This document shows, one piece after another, positions 1 through 9,300 of a DNA stretch of 21,795 bases. This stretch comes from a virus. Below the pieces are notes generated by a model, which was given only the letters and a program-made list of their open reading frames with translations, did no database searches and was not told where the DNA came from. A program made the position numbers and the translations under genes. The DNA is taken from IMG/VR virus record IMGVR_UViG_3300025127_000331, positions 1 to 21,795 of that record, one strand, 5' to 3'. Each line of letters opens with the position of its first letter. Within the stretch, counting starts at the first letter, position 1.

Positions 1-204
1 TAATGGGATGTTGCACCGCAAGACTTATGACTTGTGGTAATCGTAATATTATAATGGGATGTTGTGCTGGTCATAATCTCACCACTGGTAATGAAAATAT
101 TTTAATTGGATGTGGAGTTGCAGCACCAATAACAGATGGAAGTTCACAGTTCGCAATTGGTAACCAAACAGATTATTGGATCACAGGAACATCTAATTAT
201 AACA
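1..204 (+). repeat. 51-base tandem repeat, 17-residue Cys-rich fibre units
   Basis: The word taatgggatgttg occurs at 1 and again exactly 51 bases later at 52. Degenerate copies follow at 103 (taattggatgtgg) and 154 (caattggtaa). In protein this is a 17-residue period: GNRNIIMGCCAGHNLTT, then GNENILIGCGVAAPITD, then GSSQFAIGNQTDYWITG. It resembles the IGxxAGxNxTTGxxN repeats of trimeric adhesin heads and marine phage fibres, but with Cys at several turns. The array probably continues upstream of the window. Confidence 0.75.
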
Positions 205-3200
205 TTGGTATAGGAACTACAAATCCATCTGCAAAATTAGAAGTAAGAGATTCTTCTGGTTCAGGCATTATTTCAAGATCAACTACTACACAAACAACAG
301 ATACTAATAAAGCAATTAGAGTAAGAAATAATAGTGATACCAACACTTTTAGTGTTAGTTACAAAGGTGAAGGATATTTTGCTGGTGATGTTGGTATCGG
401 AACTAATAATCCAGATGAAAAACTTCATGTATATAATGGTTCAGGTAATGTATCATCTTTCATTGAATCTATTGGTGGTGATGCAGTACTTGACATGTCA
501 CCTTCTGGAGATGGAAATTACAGTGGAATAATCTTCAGAAGAGAAAGAGCAGGTGGACAAACTGGAAGTATCGGTGGAGCCATCTTCATGCCATCAAACA
601 CATCGAATAACGAAGCGTTCTTGTATATACAAGCACAATCTGCTACAGCTCCTGGCCAGACTGGTGCATTAGCTGATAATAATGGTGTTCGTTTGAAATT
701 ACATGGTGATGATGGTATATTTTCTATTGAAAATGGATCTAGTGAAAGTCTTCGCATCGACGCAAATCGTCATGTTACACCAGGCGCAAGTGAGTCTCAA
801 GATCTTGGAGCTGCTGATAAGAGATGGAATACATTTTATGTTAAAAATATCAATGCAAGTGGTGGTAATATAGTTGTTGATACATATGAAACAAATACAT
901 TAAAAGTAAATGGAATTTCTACATTTGTGGGTAATGCAGAATTCCAAGGTAATGTTTCAATTGCTGGAACTTTGACATATGAAGATGTAACAAATATTGA
1001 TTCAATCGGTATTATAACTGCAAGATCAGGAATTCATGTATTAAATGGTGGGGTTGGTATTAGCACCACAAGTCCTACCACAAAACTTGATATAATTACA
1101 GAAGATCATGGTGGAACATTTGTTAAATTTATATCTCATACATCATCTTTCGCAACAGGTAGAGATCTTAGAATAATTGGTCCCGAACAGGGTGATGCTA
1201 ATACTCCATTTAAGATACAGACACACAATGCCTTATCATTTGAAATTGATTCTACTGATGTTTTGAATCTTAGTTCAAATTATAAAGTTGGTATCGGTAA
1301 AACTAATCCATCAGAATTGCTTGACGTTGCAGGTCATATAAAACTTGATAGTGGTCCAGTATTAGAAAATGCATCTACGATTAGTGATAGTTTAAAAATA
1401 ACAACGTCTACTGGATATGTTGAAGTTGGTTCACAAAATGCATCTTATGCTCATTTTTATACAGATAGAAATAGATTTTATTTTAATAGACAAATAATTG
1501 TAGATACTGGTGTTATTGCATCTTTTAATGAAGATTTGATATTCAGGACTGATCAAACTGAAGAAAGAATAAGAATCAAAAATGACGATGGTCATGTTGG
1601 TATTGGAACCACTGATCCTAGTGATTTATTACATCTTTATTCATCTTCCCCAGACATAAGACTTCAAGATAGTGATGGAACTAGTCAGTTTTCACGGCTA
1701 GCACAAATAGGATCTGGTTTAAGACTTCAGTTAAGAGATGGTAGTAATGATGGTCATTTTACCATACAAGGATATGGAGGAGGATCAACAACAGATTTTG
1801 TCAAGTTTAATTCAAATGGCCGTGTTGGTATCGGAACTGACGATGTATCTCAACGACTCACTGTACAAGATAGTATTCAACTTCGAAGTGCTTCAGCAAA
1901 TACTGTCTTATTCTTCCAAAGAACTGACACTAATAGTAATGCTTGGATTGGAATTCCACATTGGAATGACGATGCTCTTTACATCTATGGTCCTACATCA
2001 AATGGTAATGTTATATCTGCTGAATATTCTCAAGGAGATTGGGTTTTCTACTCAGGTGGTAATCAAAGTCTAAGGATTAAAGATGGTGGGTCTGTAAACA
2101 TCGGTGGTGGTTATAATCAGACAACCGATAAGTTTCAAGTCACTGGCAATGCAAAAATAAATGGAAATCTAACGGTCACTGGTGTTTTATCTTATGATGA
2201 TGTGACAAATATTGATGCGATTGGTATCATAACTGCTAGAGCAGGTGTTAATATAACTGGTGGTGGATTAAATGTCGTTGGAGTTGCTACTTTCGCAAAT
2301 GATGTTATAATACCTGATTATATTAAACATGCTGGTGACTTAACAACAAAATTTGGATTTCCTGGTGCTGGTACATTTGCAATCGATACAGCAGGAACAG
2401 AAAGACTTCGCATCGAATCTGGTGGTGATGTCGGTGTCGGAACTGATAATGCTCTTGCACGACTCGACGTTTGTAAAGGCACATCCGCAACTGATGTGGA
2501 TATATTTTCTGTTAGAAGTAAAACTGGAGCATTTAATATTCAGTGTTCTGACACAGATGCATCAAATCCTGAATGGAGATTAAGAACATATTCTAATGAA
2601 GACATAGTATTTTCACCAGGTGGAACAGGTTCTTCCGCAGAAAAAGTTCGCATCAAATCAGATGGTAAAGTTGGTATCGGAATTAGTCATCCAGATAGTG
2701 CTCTTGATGTTGTATCATCATCAACTGATGGAACCAGTGCTCATATAGGTGGTGCATACAATGATGACGGTCAAATTGCAGTCAGAAGAATAGAATTTGG
2801 AACTGTAAATTATCGAAATTCGATTCAATCACAACAGGGATCAGGTGGAGATAATTTTTCTAGTGATGTTGACCTTCTTTTAAATCCATCAGATGGTAGA
2901 GTTGGTATCGGAACTGATAATCCTGATGCAAAACTTCATGTTATAGGTCAAGTTAAAATTGATCGACCTGGTTATGCAAGAGTTTTATATGCCCGTAATG
3001 ATGCAAACTTATGGTCTGTTGGATTAAGAGATACTGATGATTTCTGGTTCTTTAGAGAAAGTGGTTCTGCAAATGCTATTTTCCCACATGGTAAAGTTGG
3101 TATCGGAGATACTAATCCACAAGATATGCTATCAATGAGATCAGGTGCCAATGAAACTTCATTAAGACTTGTTGATCCATCTGCCTCTACTTATGGAGCA

Positions 3201-6200
3201 CATTTCAGTTTCTATGATAGTGAAAATCAAGTTCGAATTGGTGGAATTTTTAATAATGATAAGAGAGCAGCAATCATAATTCACAGAGATACTGCAAGTA
3301 GTGCACTCGTGATTAATAGTAGTGGTGATACCACATTGGGTGGAAACCTTCTAAGAGCTGGAACTGGTCAAGACATTGGAACAAATTCAAATCGTTGGGA
3401 TAAGGTGTATGCAAATGAGTTTATTGGTGAGATTAATACAGTTCAAGAGAATATAATCACAGGCAATTTATTAGTAACTGGAATAAGCACGTTTGTTGGT
3501 GTTGCAACATTTAGTAGTATTGGAATTGGAACGATTCCAACTAACTTTATTGGTAATCAATTAGTTGTTGGAGATGGAAATGGAAGTCGTGGTATGACCA
3601 TTTTCAGTGATGGCACAACAGGAAGAATTTTATTTGCAGATGGACATATTGGTGATGATAGAAAAAGGGGTGAAATAAAATATGATCACTCTAACAATAG
3701 TATGCAGTTCCTTTGTAATACTGAAGAAAAAGTTCGTTTTAGAAATGATGGCAGAGTCGGCATTGGAACTAATGATCCACAAGAAACATTACACATAACT
3801 TCTGATGGCAATCCTAGAATTTTACTTGAAGATACAGATGCATCAAACCAAGTTGGAGTAAGATTTAAAACTACCACTCAAAATTGGATTGCTGGATTGC
3901 ATGGCGGTGTTTCGAGATTTAAAATATCAAATGCAGCTGCGTTTGGATCTAGTGATTATTTTGTAATGGATACTTCTGGTAGAATTGGTGTCGGGATTGA
4001 TCCAGTAGAAAAATTCCATGTATATGGTGCAGGAAATGTAACATCTTTTGTTGAAGCTAGTGCTGGTGATGCAGTACTTGATCTATCAAATACTGGAAAT
4101 GGTAATTTTAGTGGAGTAAACTTTACAAGAGAAAGAAGTAGTGGATCAGTTATTGGTGGATCCATCTTCATGCCATCGAACACAGCAAATAATGAAGCAT
4201 TCTTGTATATACAAGCACAATCTGCTTCAGCAAATGCTGGTCAGACTGGTACATTAGCTGATAATAATGGTGTTCGTTTAAAACTACATGGTGATGATGG
4301 TATATTTTCTATTGAAACTGGATCTGAAGAAAGACTTCGCATCGCATCTGATGGTAATGTCGGTATTGGAACTCAAAGTGCAACATCATTATTAACTCTT
4401 GCAAAAAGTGCGAATCCTACTCTTGAATTTAAAGATTATACAAATAATGCAAGGGCATTAATTACTGGTAGTGCTGGTGGGCAACTTGTATTTACAACAG
4501 ATGTTGGTAATGTTAATGCTAATAGTGACTTTATTTTCAGAGCAGATAGTAATACAAATGAAATAGTTCGTTTCAAAGATACAGGTGAAGTTGGTATCGG
4601 AACTGATAATCCAACAAATAAATTTGAAGTATTCGGAACTGATGCTGCAGTAACTTTATTGAATTATGGTCAATCAAGTGGTGGTCTTGCTGCTTGGACA
4701 AGTGGGAGACTCGCGTTTGTTTCAGGACATCAGAATGATGATTTAGTATTTGGTTATTCTAATAGCACACTGCAAGTTGGTAACTTTGTTGAAAGAATGA
4801 GAATTGATAATGGAACTGGTAATGTTAATATTGGTGGTAATTATACTCAAACAACTGATAAATTCCAAGTCACTGGTAACGCAAAGATTAATGGAAATTT
4901 GACAGTCACAGGAGTTCTTACTTATGATGATGTAACGAATATAGATGCTGTGGGTGTTATTACTGCAAGAGCTGGTATTAATATTACTGGTGGTGGATTA
5001 AATGTTGTAGGAGTCGCTACCTTCGCAGATGATGTTATAATTAATGCTGATGAACTTTTTGTTGCTGATTCTATTAAACACATTGATGATACTAATACAT
5101 CAATTAGTTTTCCTAGTAATGATACTATCAGTTTTAGAACTTCTGGAACTGAAAGACTTCGCATCGACAGTAATGGTAAAGTTGGTATCGGAACTGATTT
5201 AACTACCACTCCATCATCAGTTTTAACCGTAGCACCTCATAACTCAACTCAAGGTCGTAATATTTCAATTTACACAAGTGGTGCTGTTGGTAACAAAGCA
5301 GGTTTATTTTTTAATCAGAGTCCAGGAGCTGGAAACCTAGCAGAAATTCAGGCAGAATATAAAGGAACAAATGAGGGTGAATTAGTTTTAAGCACTTCGA
5401 TGCAGAAAAGAATTACTATCCAGAAAGATGGTAAAGTTGGTATCGGAATCACAGATCCTGCATCAGGTCTTGACATAAAACATAATGATGGTATTTTTAT
5501 TAAAACCTCTTCAAATGCACCTTATCCAAATGGTGCAAGAATACAATTCACAGATCAAACAAGTGCCTCACAAGTTGGATTCATACGTTATAAACATCCA
5601 GATGGGAGAGTTGCCCCAAGCACAAATGATGGTTTTGAAATTGGAGGAAGTGAAACTCTAACCGCAATTCATTTAATGGGAAGAGCACTTGTGCAGGAGA
5701 GACTTGGAGTAGGTAATACTAATCCAGCATATACTGTTGATTTAGGTGAATCATCATCAACAATTCGACTTGTAAGTGAAAATAATGGAACAGCAATACG
5801 TGTGGGTGCTGGTGGTGATAGTAATGATATTACTTTAATTAGAGTTGATGGTGGAACTACAAATCATGATGGTGAAACTAATAATTCAGCTCAAGGATTC
5901 TCATTGAAATATATGGGATCACGAAGTAATAATAATAACAGTTTTTCACTCTTTGCAGATAATCAATCAGGAACTCAATTTGAGGCAATTACTGTTCTTC
6001 AGGATGGAAAAGTTGGAATTAAAGATTCAACACCCTCATATGAATTAGAAGTTAATGGAACTGTTGCAGCAACTAATTTTGATTCATTATCAGATCGTAG
6101 ATACAAAACAAATATTCAAGTTATTGATAATCCAATTGATAAGGTAATGAAAATTGATGGTGTATCATTTGATTGGAAGGAGACAAATCAACCATCACTT

Positions 6201-6359
6201 GGTGTGATTGCAGATAATATTCAAGAAGTATTACCTGAGATTGTGAGTGGTGAAGACACTAAATCAGTTAATTATAATGGACTCATTGGATTATTAATTG
6301 AAGTTGTAAAAGATCAACAGAAACAAATTGATGAATTGAGAGGTCTTATTGATAAATAA
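1..6359 (+). CDS. Giant tail-fibre/virion adhesin with C-terminal S74 chaperone (5' partial)
   Basis: The reading frame is open at the window edge (first full codon at 3). The first ATG lies inside a 51-base tandem repeat, in the same place as an internal Met of the next copy, so the real start is upstream. Numbering from base 3, 2118 residues are visible. Residues 1-70 are 17-residue Cys-containing repeats of the GNxNIxxGCCAG type. Residues about 68-1900 hold more than a dozen VGIGTxNPxxKLxV units alternating with ERLRIxSNG units, typical of phage fibres built from beta-strand modules. Residues 2030-2118 are a peptidase S74 (endosialidase-type) intramolecular chaperone: SDRRYK supplies Ser2030 and Lys2035 of the Ser-Lys dyad, and a predicted coiled-coil tail (KDQQKQIDELRGLIDK) follows. 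In known S74 proteins the domain assists trimer folding and then cuts itself off just before the Ser, which here would release about 89 residues. The exact place in the virion (long tail fibre, whisker or other) cannot be told. Confidence 0.93.
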   Translation, partial: MGCCTARLMTCGNRNIIMGCCAGHNLTTGNENILIGCGVAAPITDGSSQFAIGNQTDYWITGTSNYNIGIGTTNPSAKLEVRDSSGSGIISRSTTTQTTDTNKAIRVRNNSDTNTFSVSYKGEGYFAGDVGIGTNNPDEKLHVYNGSGNVSSFIESIGGDAVLDMSPSGDGNYSGIIFRRERAGGQTGSIGGAIFMPSNTSNNEAFLYIQAQSATAPGQTGALADNNGVRLKLHGDDGIFSIENGSSESLRIDANRHVTPGASESQDLGAADKRWNTFYVKNINASGGNIVVDTYETNTLKVNGISTFVGNAEFQGNVSIAGTLTYEDVTNIDSIGIITARSGIHVLNGGVGISTTSPTTKLDIITEDHGGTFVKFISHTSSFATGRDLRIIGPEQGDANTPFKIQTHNALSFEIDSTDVLNLSSNYKVGIGKTNPSELLDVAGHIKLDSGPVLENASTISDSLKITTSTGYVEVGSQNASYAHFYTDRNRFYFNRQIIVDTGVIASFNEDLIFRTDQTEERIRIKNDDGHVGIGTTDPSDLLHLYSSSPDIRLQDSDGTSQFSRLAQIGSGLRLQLRDGSNDGHFTIQGYGGGSTTDFVKFNSNGRVGIGTDDVSQRLTVQDSIQLRSASANTVLFFQRTDTNSNAWIGIPHWNDDALYIYGPTSNGNVISAEYSQGDWVFYSGGNQSLRIKDGGSVNIGGGYNQTTDKFQVTGNAKINGNLTVTGVLSYDDVTNIDAIGIITARAGVNITGGGLNVVGVATFANDVIIPDYIKHAGDLTTKFGFPGAGTFAIDTAGTERLRIESGGDVGVGTDNALARLDVCKGTSATDVDIFSVRSKTGAFNIQCSDTDASNPEWRLRTYSNEDIVFSPGGTGSSAEKVRIKSDGKVGIGISHPDSALDVVSSSTDGTSAHIGGAYNDDGQIAVRRIEFGTVNYRNSIQSQQGSGGDNFSSDVDLLLNPSDGRVGIGTDNPDAKLHVIGQVKIDRPGYARVLYARNDANLWSVGLRDTDDFWFFRESGSANAIFPHGKVGIGDTNPQDMLSMRSGANETSLRLVDPSASTYGAHFSFYDSENQVRIGGIFNNDKRAAIIIHRDTASSALVINSSGDTTLGGNLLRAGTGQDIGTNSNRWDKVYANEFIGEINTVQENIITGNLLVTGISTFVGVATFSSIGIGTIPTNFIGNQLVVGDGNGSRGMTIFSDGTTGRILFADGHIGDDRKRGEIKYDHSNNSMQFLCNTEEKVRFRNDGRVGIGTNDPQETLHITSDGNPRILLEDTDASNQVGVRFKTTTQNWIAGLHGGVSRFKISNAAAFGSSDYFVMDTSGRIGVGIDPVEKFHVYGAGNVTSFVEASAGDAVLDLSNTGNGNFSGVNFTRERSSGSVIGGSIFMPSNTANNEAFLYIQAQSASANAGQTGTLADNNGVRLKLHGDDGIFSIETGSEERLRIASDGNVGIGTQSATSLLTLAKSANPTLEFKDYTNNARALITGSAGGQLVFTTDVGNVNANSDFIFRADSNTNEIVRFKDTGEVGIGTDNPTNKFEVFGTDAAVTLLNYGQSSGGLAAWTSGRLAFVSGHQNDDLVFGYSNSTLQVGNFVERMRIDNGTGNVNIGGNYTQTTDKFQVTGNAKINGNLTVTGVLTYDDVTNIDAVGVITARAGINITGGGLNVVGVATFADDVIINADELFVADSIKHIDDTNTSISFPSNDTISFRTSGTERLRIDSNGKVGIGTDLTTTPSSVLTVAPHNSTQGRNISIYTSGAVGNKAGLFFNQSPGAGNLAEIQAEYKGTNEGELVLSTSMQKRITIQKDGKVGIGITDPASGLDIKHNDGIFIKTSSNAPYPNGARIQFTDQTSASQVGFIRYKHPDGRVAPSTNDGFEIGGSETLTAIHLMGRALVQERLGVGNTNPAYTVDLGESSSTIRLVSENNGTAIRVGAGGDSNDITLIRVDGGTTNHDGETNNSAQGFSLKYMGSRSNNNNSFSLFADNQSGTQFEAITVLQDGKVGIKDSTPSYELEVNGTVAATNFDSLSDRRYKTNIQVIDNPIDKVMKIDGVSFDWKETNQPSLGVIADNIQEVLPEIVSGEDTKSVNYNGLIGLLIEVVKDQQKQIDELRGLIDK
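414..760 (+). repeat. About 345-base internal duplication in fibre gene, copy 1
   Basis: This copy encodes EKLHVYNGSGNVSSF through GDDGIFSIENGSSESLRID. It matches 4005-4344 in the same gene along its whole length, including NNEAFLYIQAQSA and LADNNGVRLKLHGDDGIFSIE, with a few small indels. DNA similarity is strongest in the last third, around the stretch reading gctgataataatggtgttcg. Confidence 0.8.
2097..2312 (+). repeat. 216-base internal duplication in fibre gene, copy 1
   Basis: This encodes 72 residues from NIGGGYNQTTDKFQVTGNAK to VGVATFANDVII. By eye about 65 of 72 residues match the copy at 4827-5042 with no gap, while many third codon positions differ. A shorter related block (LTYEDVTNIDSIGIITARSG) lies near 970-1040. 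Confidence 0.88.
4005..4344 (+). repeat. About 340-base internal duplication in fibre gene, copy 2
   Basis: This copy encodes EKFHVYGAGNVTSF through GDDGIFSIETGSEERLRIA, matching 414-760. It keeps the same module order, with a VGIGT-type unit just before it. The divergence is mostly synonymous or conservative, so both copies seem to be under selection. Confidence 0.8.
4827..5042 (+). repeat. 216-base internal duplication in fibre gene, copy 2
   Basis: This encodes NIGGNYTQTTDKFQVTGNAK to VGVATFADDVII, aligned gap-free to 2097-2312. An ERLRIxSxGxVGxGT module follows both copies, so the duplicated unit may extend into more diverged flanks. Confidence 0.88.
6351..6358 (+). promoter_or_regulatory. 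Candidate T4-type late promoter, GATAAATA
   Basis: The word GATAAATA overlaps the stop codon of the upstream fibre gene (TAA at 6357-6359) and ends 35 bases before the next start. T4-like phages use TATAAATA (NATAAATA in cyanophages) as the late promoter recognised by the gp55 sigma factor. The spacing is nearly the same as for the two CATAAATA words near 15300 and 15970. Confidence 0.6.
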
Positions 6360-6393
6360 AAGAAATTACCCAGTGGAGACACGAAGACGGTAG

Positions 6394-9300
6394 ATGGCAA
6401 TTAAGATATCAGGCTCAACTATCATTGATGATAGTAGAGTCGTAGTAAATGCAGATAAAATAGGTATAGGAGCGGCAAGTCCTAATTTTGATTTAGAGAT
6501 TTTGTCAGGTACTGCCACAGGTATCGCAGTAAGTGCAACAAGCACTCAATCCACTGATACAAATTTAGCATTAAGAGTTTTTAATAATAGCGCAACAGAA
6601 AATTTTAAAGTTAGTTATAGAGGAAGAGTAGACGCAACAGAATATCATGGAGTATTTAAGGGAACCATAGACTCAGGTGTTATTATTGATACTGCAGCTA
6701 ATGCAAATAAGATACAAATTCACCATAATGGAACAAATGTTTTATACAATATTCCGTTCCTTACTGCATCACAGTCTGATGATTCATATCAAGATCTATA
6801 TTATGATAATTCAGACAGTCTTCAATATAATCCTAATACAGGAAGATTAAGAATAAATTCATCAGATGGATTAGATGCTCTTACAATAAGAACAAATGCT
6901 AATACAATCAGTCGTGGATTGGCTTTCCAGAATTCAGGAGATGCATACGTTGGTTATGTTGGAATGGTTGACGCTGGTAACAATACTGCAGACATGGTTT
7001 TTGGAGTTGATGACGCTACTAACTCTGATGTTGATCTTGTTGAAGAAAGAATGCGTATAACAAGAACTGGTAATGTTGGTATTAACAAAACTAATCCCAC
7101 TCATAAACTTGAAATTTTAAATGGATCGGATTCATCAAACATTTTAATGGTATTTGGTGCAGACACCACCACTGAATATGCATCAATGGGAGTGTCTGGG
7201 GGTAATGCTATAATAACTGGTGGTGGAGGTGGTAGCACAAGCACTGGTATAGTTTTCCAAACTTCTCTTAGTGGTACAGAGGGAGAAAAAGTTCGCATCG
7301 ACTCAAATGGTGACGTAGGTATAAGTGTAAACAACCCAACAGAAAAACTTCATGTAAGTGGTAATATCAGATTAACTGGAAATTTTTATCAGAGTGTGCC
7401 AACTGATTTTTGGAATCAAAATACTACATTCATTGAATTGAATGATATCGGTAACTTGACTCATATGGGTGGTTATGAGACTAACTTAACATCAAATGGT
7501 TATCGTGATACAAATGGACAGTGGGTAAGTTATGCAGCAAATAGTAACACTGGTGCAGCACAAATAGGATTAAAACCTCAAGGAACTATTGTATTCAGAA
7601 CCGACGCTTCTAAAGCAAATGGAACTGCACATAACCCAACAACAAGGCTATCAATTGAATCTGATGGTGAAGTGAGAATTGCAGATGGTGGAAAATTAAC
7701 GATTAATTCAAATCCAGCTGCAACTTATGGTGTATCAGAAGTACTCAGAGTTGATGATAGTAACAGCACTGGTGATAGGGCACTTCAAATTTTTGAATAC
7801 CAACATAGTGGTGCAAGATGGTTTTCATTTAATCAAAATTTACATGTAACAACAAACGGATCCGCATACACATATACACAAGGTAATTATGGTGGATCTA
7901 ATATGATCCAAATGGATTCTGGTACTTTGAGAATTTACGCTAATGCCCAAGTTACTGGTGGTTCACAAGATAATATTACACCATCTGAAAAACTTCGCAT
8001 CACATCAGCTGGATCTGTAAATATCGGTGGTGATTATTCACAGACAGGTAAAAAATTAAAAGTAACTGGTGATGCCGAAGTCGATGGAACACTCACTGCA
8101 ACTTCATTCTCTGGACCTTTGACTGGTTCTGCAAGTAAAATTAATGTAACTACCGAAACATCCGACACCACATGTTTCCCAGTCTTTGTGGAAACCCACA
8201 ATACCACTAGTCAAGATCCTCATACTTCAACCTCCCTTGAATACAACTCTTCATCTAAGATTTTAATATCACAAATTTTCCAAACAAGTAATGGTAATGC
8301 AACTAACGTAGCATCGAGAGACAAATATCGACTTTGGAATAGTAATGCGTATGCAATTGGTTTTGATAATGCTATGAGTTTTGGTGGTTTGAATAATTAT
8401 GCCACAACATTCCAGATGAATAATCAAAGTAATCGTGGTTGGGTATTTTTAGATAATGCACATACTGATGCTCAAGGTTCAATGGCTCTTACTACTGATG
8501 GTAAGATGACTGTTGCACATTCACTTCGGATTGGTTTTGGTGAAAGTGATACCACAACACCTGGTGCATCACATCTATTAGATGTTGGAGGTAATGTTCA
8601 AATTGGATCATTAAGCACAGCGGATGCTGAATTGGTAATCGGAAGAGACAATTCTGGAAATCGAAATGCATACATTGATTTTATTGGTGATGACACTTAT
8701 GATGATTATGGACTTCGAATTATTCGCAAAAATAGTGGATCTGACACAGATAGTGAAATTGCTCACAGAGGAACAGGTTCATTAATCATATCCACTTCAG
8801 AAGCAGCTTCAGTTAAGTTAGCAACTCAAGGCACTGAAAAACTTATTGTCGATTCAAATGGTTTAACTACACTTAAAAATTTCAATGGAACAGGTCTTAG
8901 ATTAGAAGGTTCTGGTAGTAATTATCAAGGAATACAGTTAAAAGTAACTGACGCTTCTGCATCACAAACAAGAAATGTATTTATTGATGCTGTAAATGAA
9001 ACTGGTGCTGCGGTTGCAAACCAAGTAGGTGCTGTGCAGGCTGATGGTGGTTCTGCTTGGATTTGGCAGACTCAAGCAACTGGTAACAGAACTGATCGAA
9101 GACAAGAAAGACTTCGCATTAATCCAGATGGAATGTTACTTCCTGGTGGCACCGCACAAGATATTGGTTCGACTAGTCAGAGGTGGCGTGTTGGTTATTT
9201 TAATACAGTAAATGCAACTACCATTACAGGAACATTAAGTGCTGGTGCTGACACTCAGGTTATATTTAATGATGGTGGCAGCGCTCTTGCTGGTGATTCA

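Noticed and set aside
518-5209. Several minus-strand and out-of-frame plus frames of 60-111 residues inside the first fibre gene
   Set aside because: No start signals or recognisable pattern; they mirror the repeated modules of the giant gene.
6340-6400. A frameshift splitting one giant gene into two at 6359/6394
   Set aside because: The first protein ends in a complete S74 domain with its coiled-coil tail, and the second begins with its own promoter word and a normal N-terminus.
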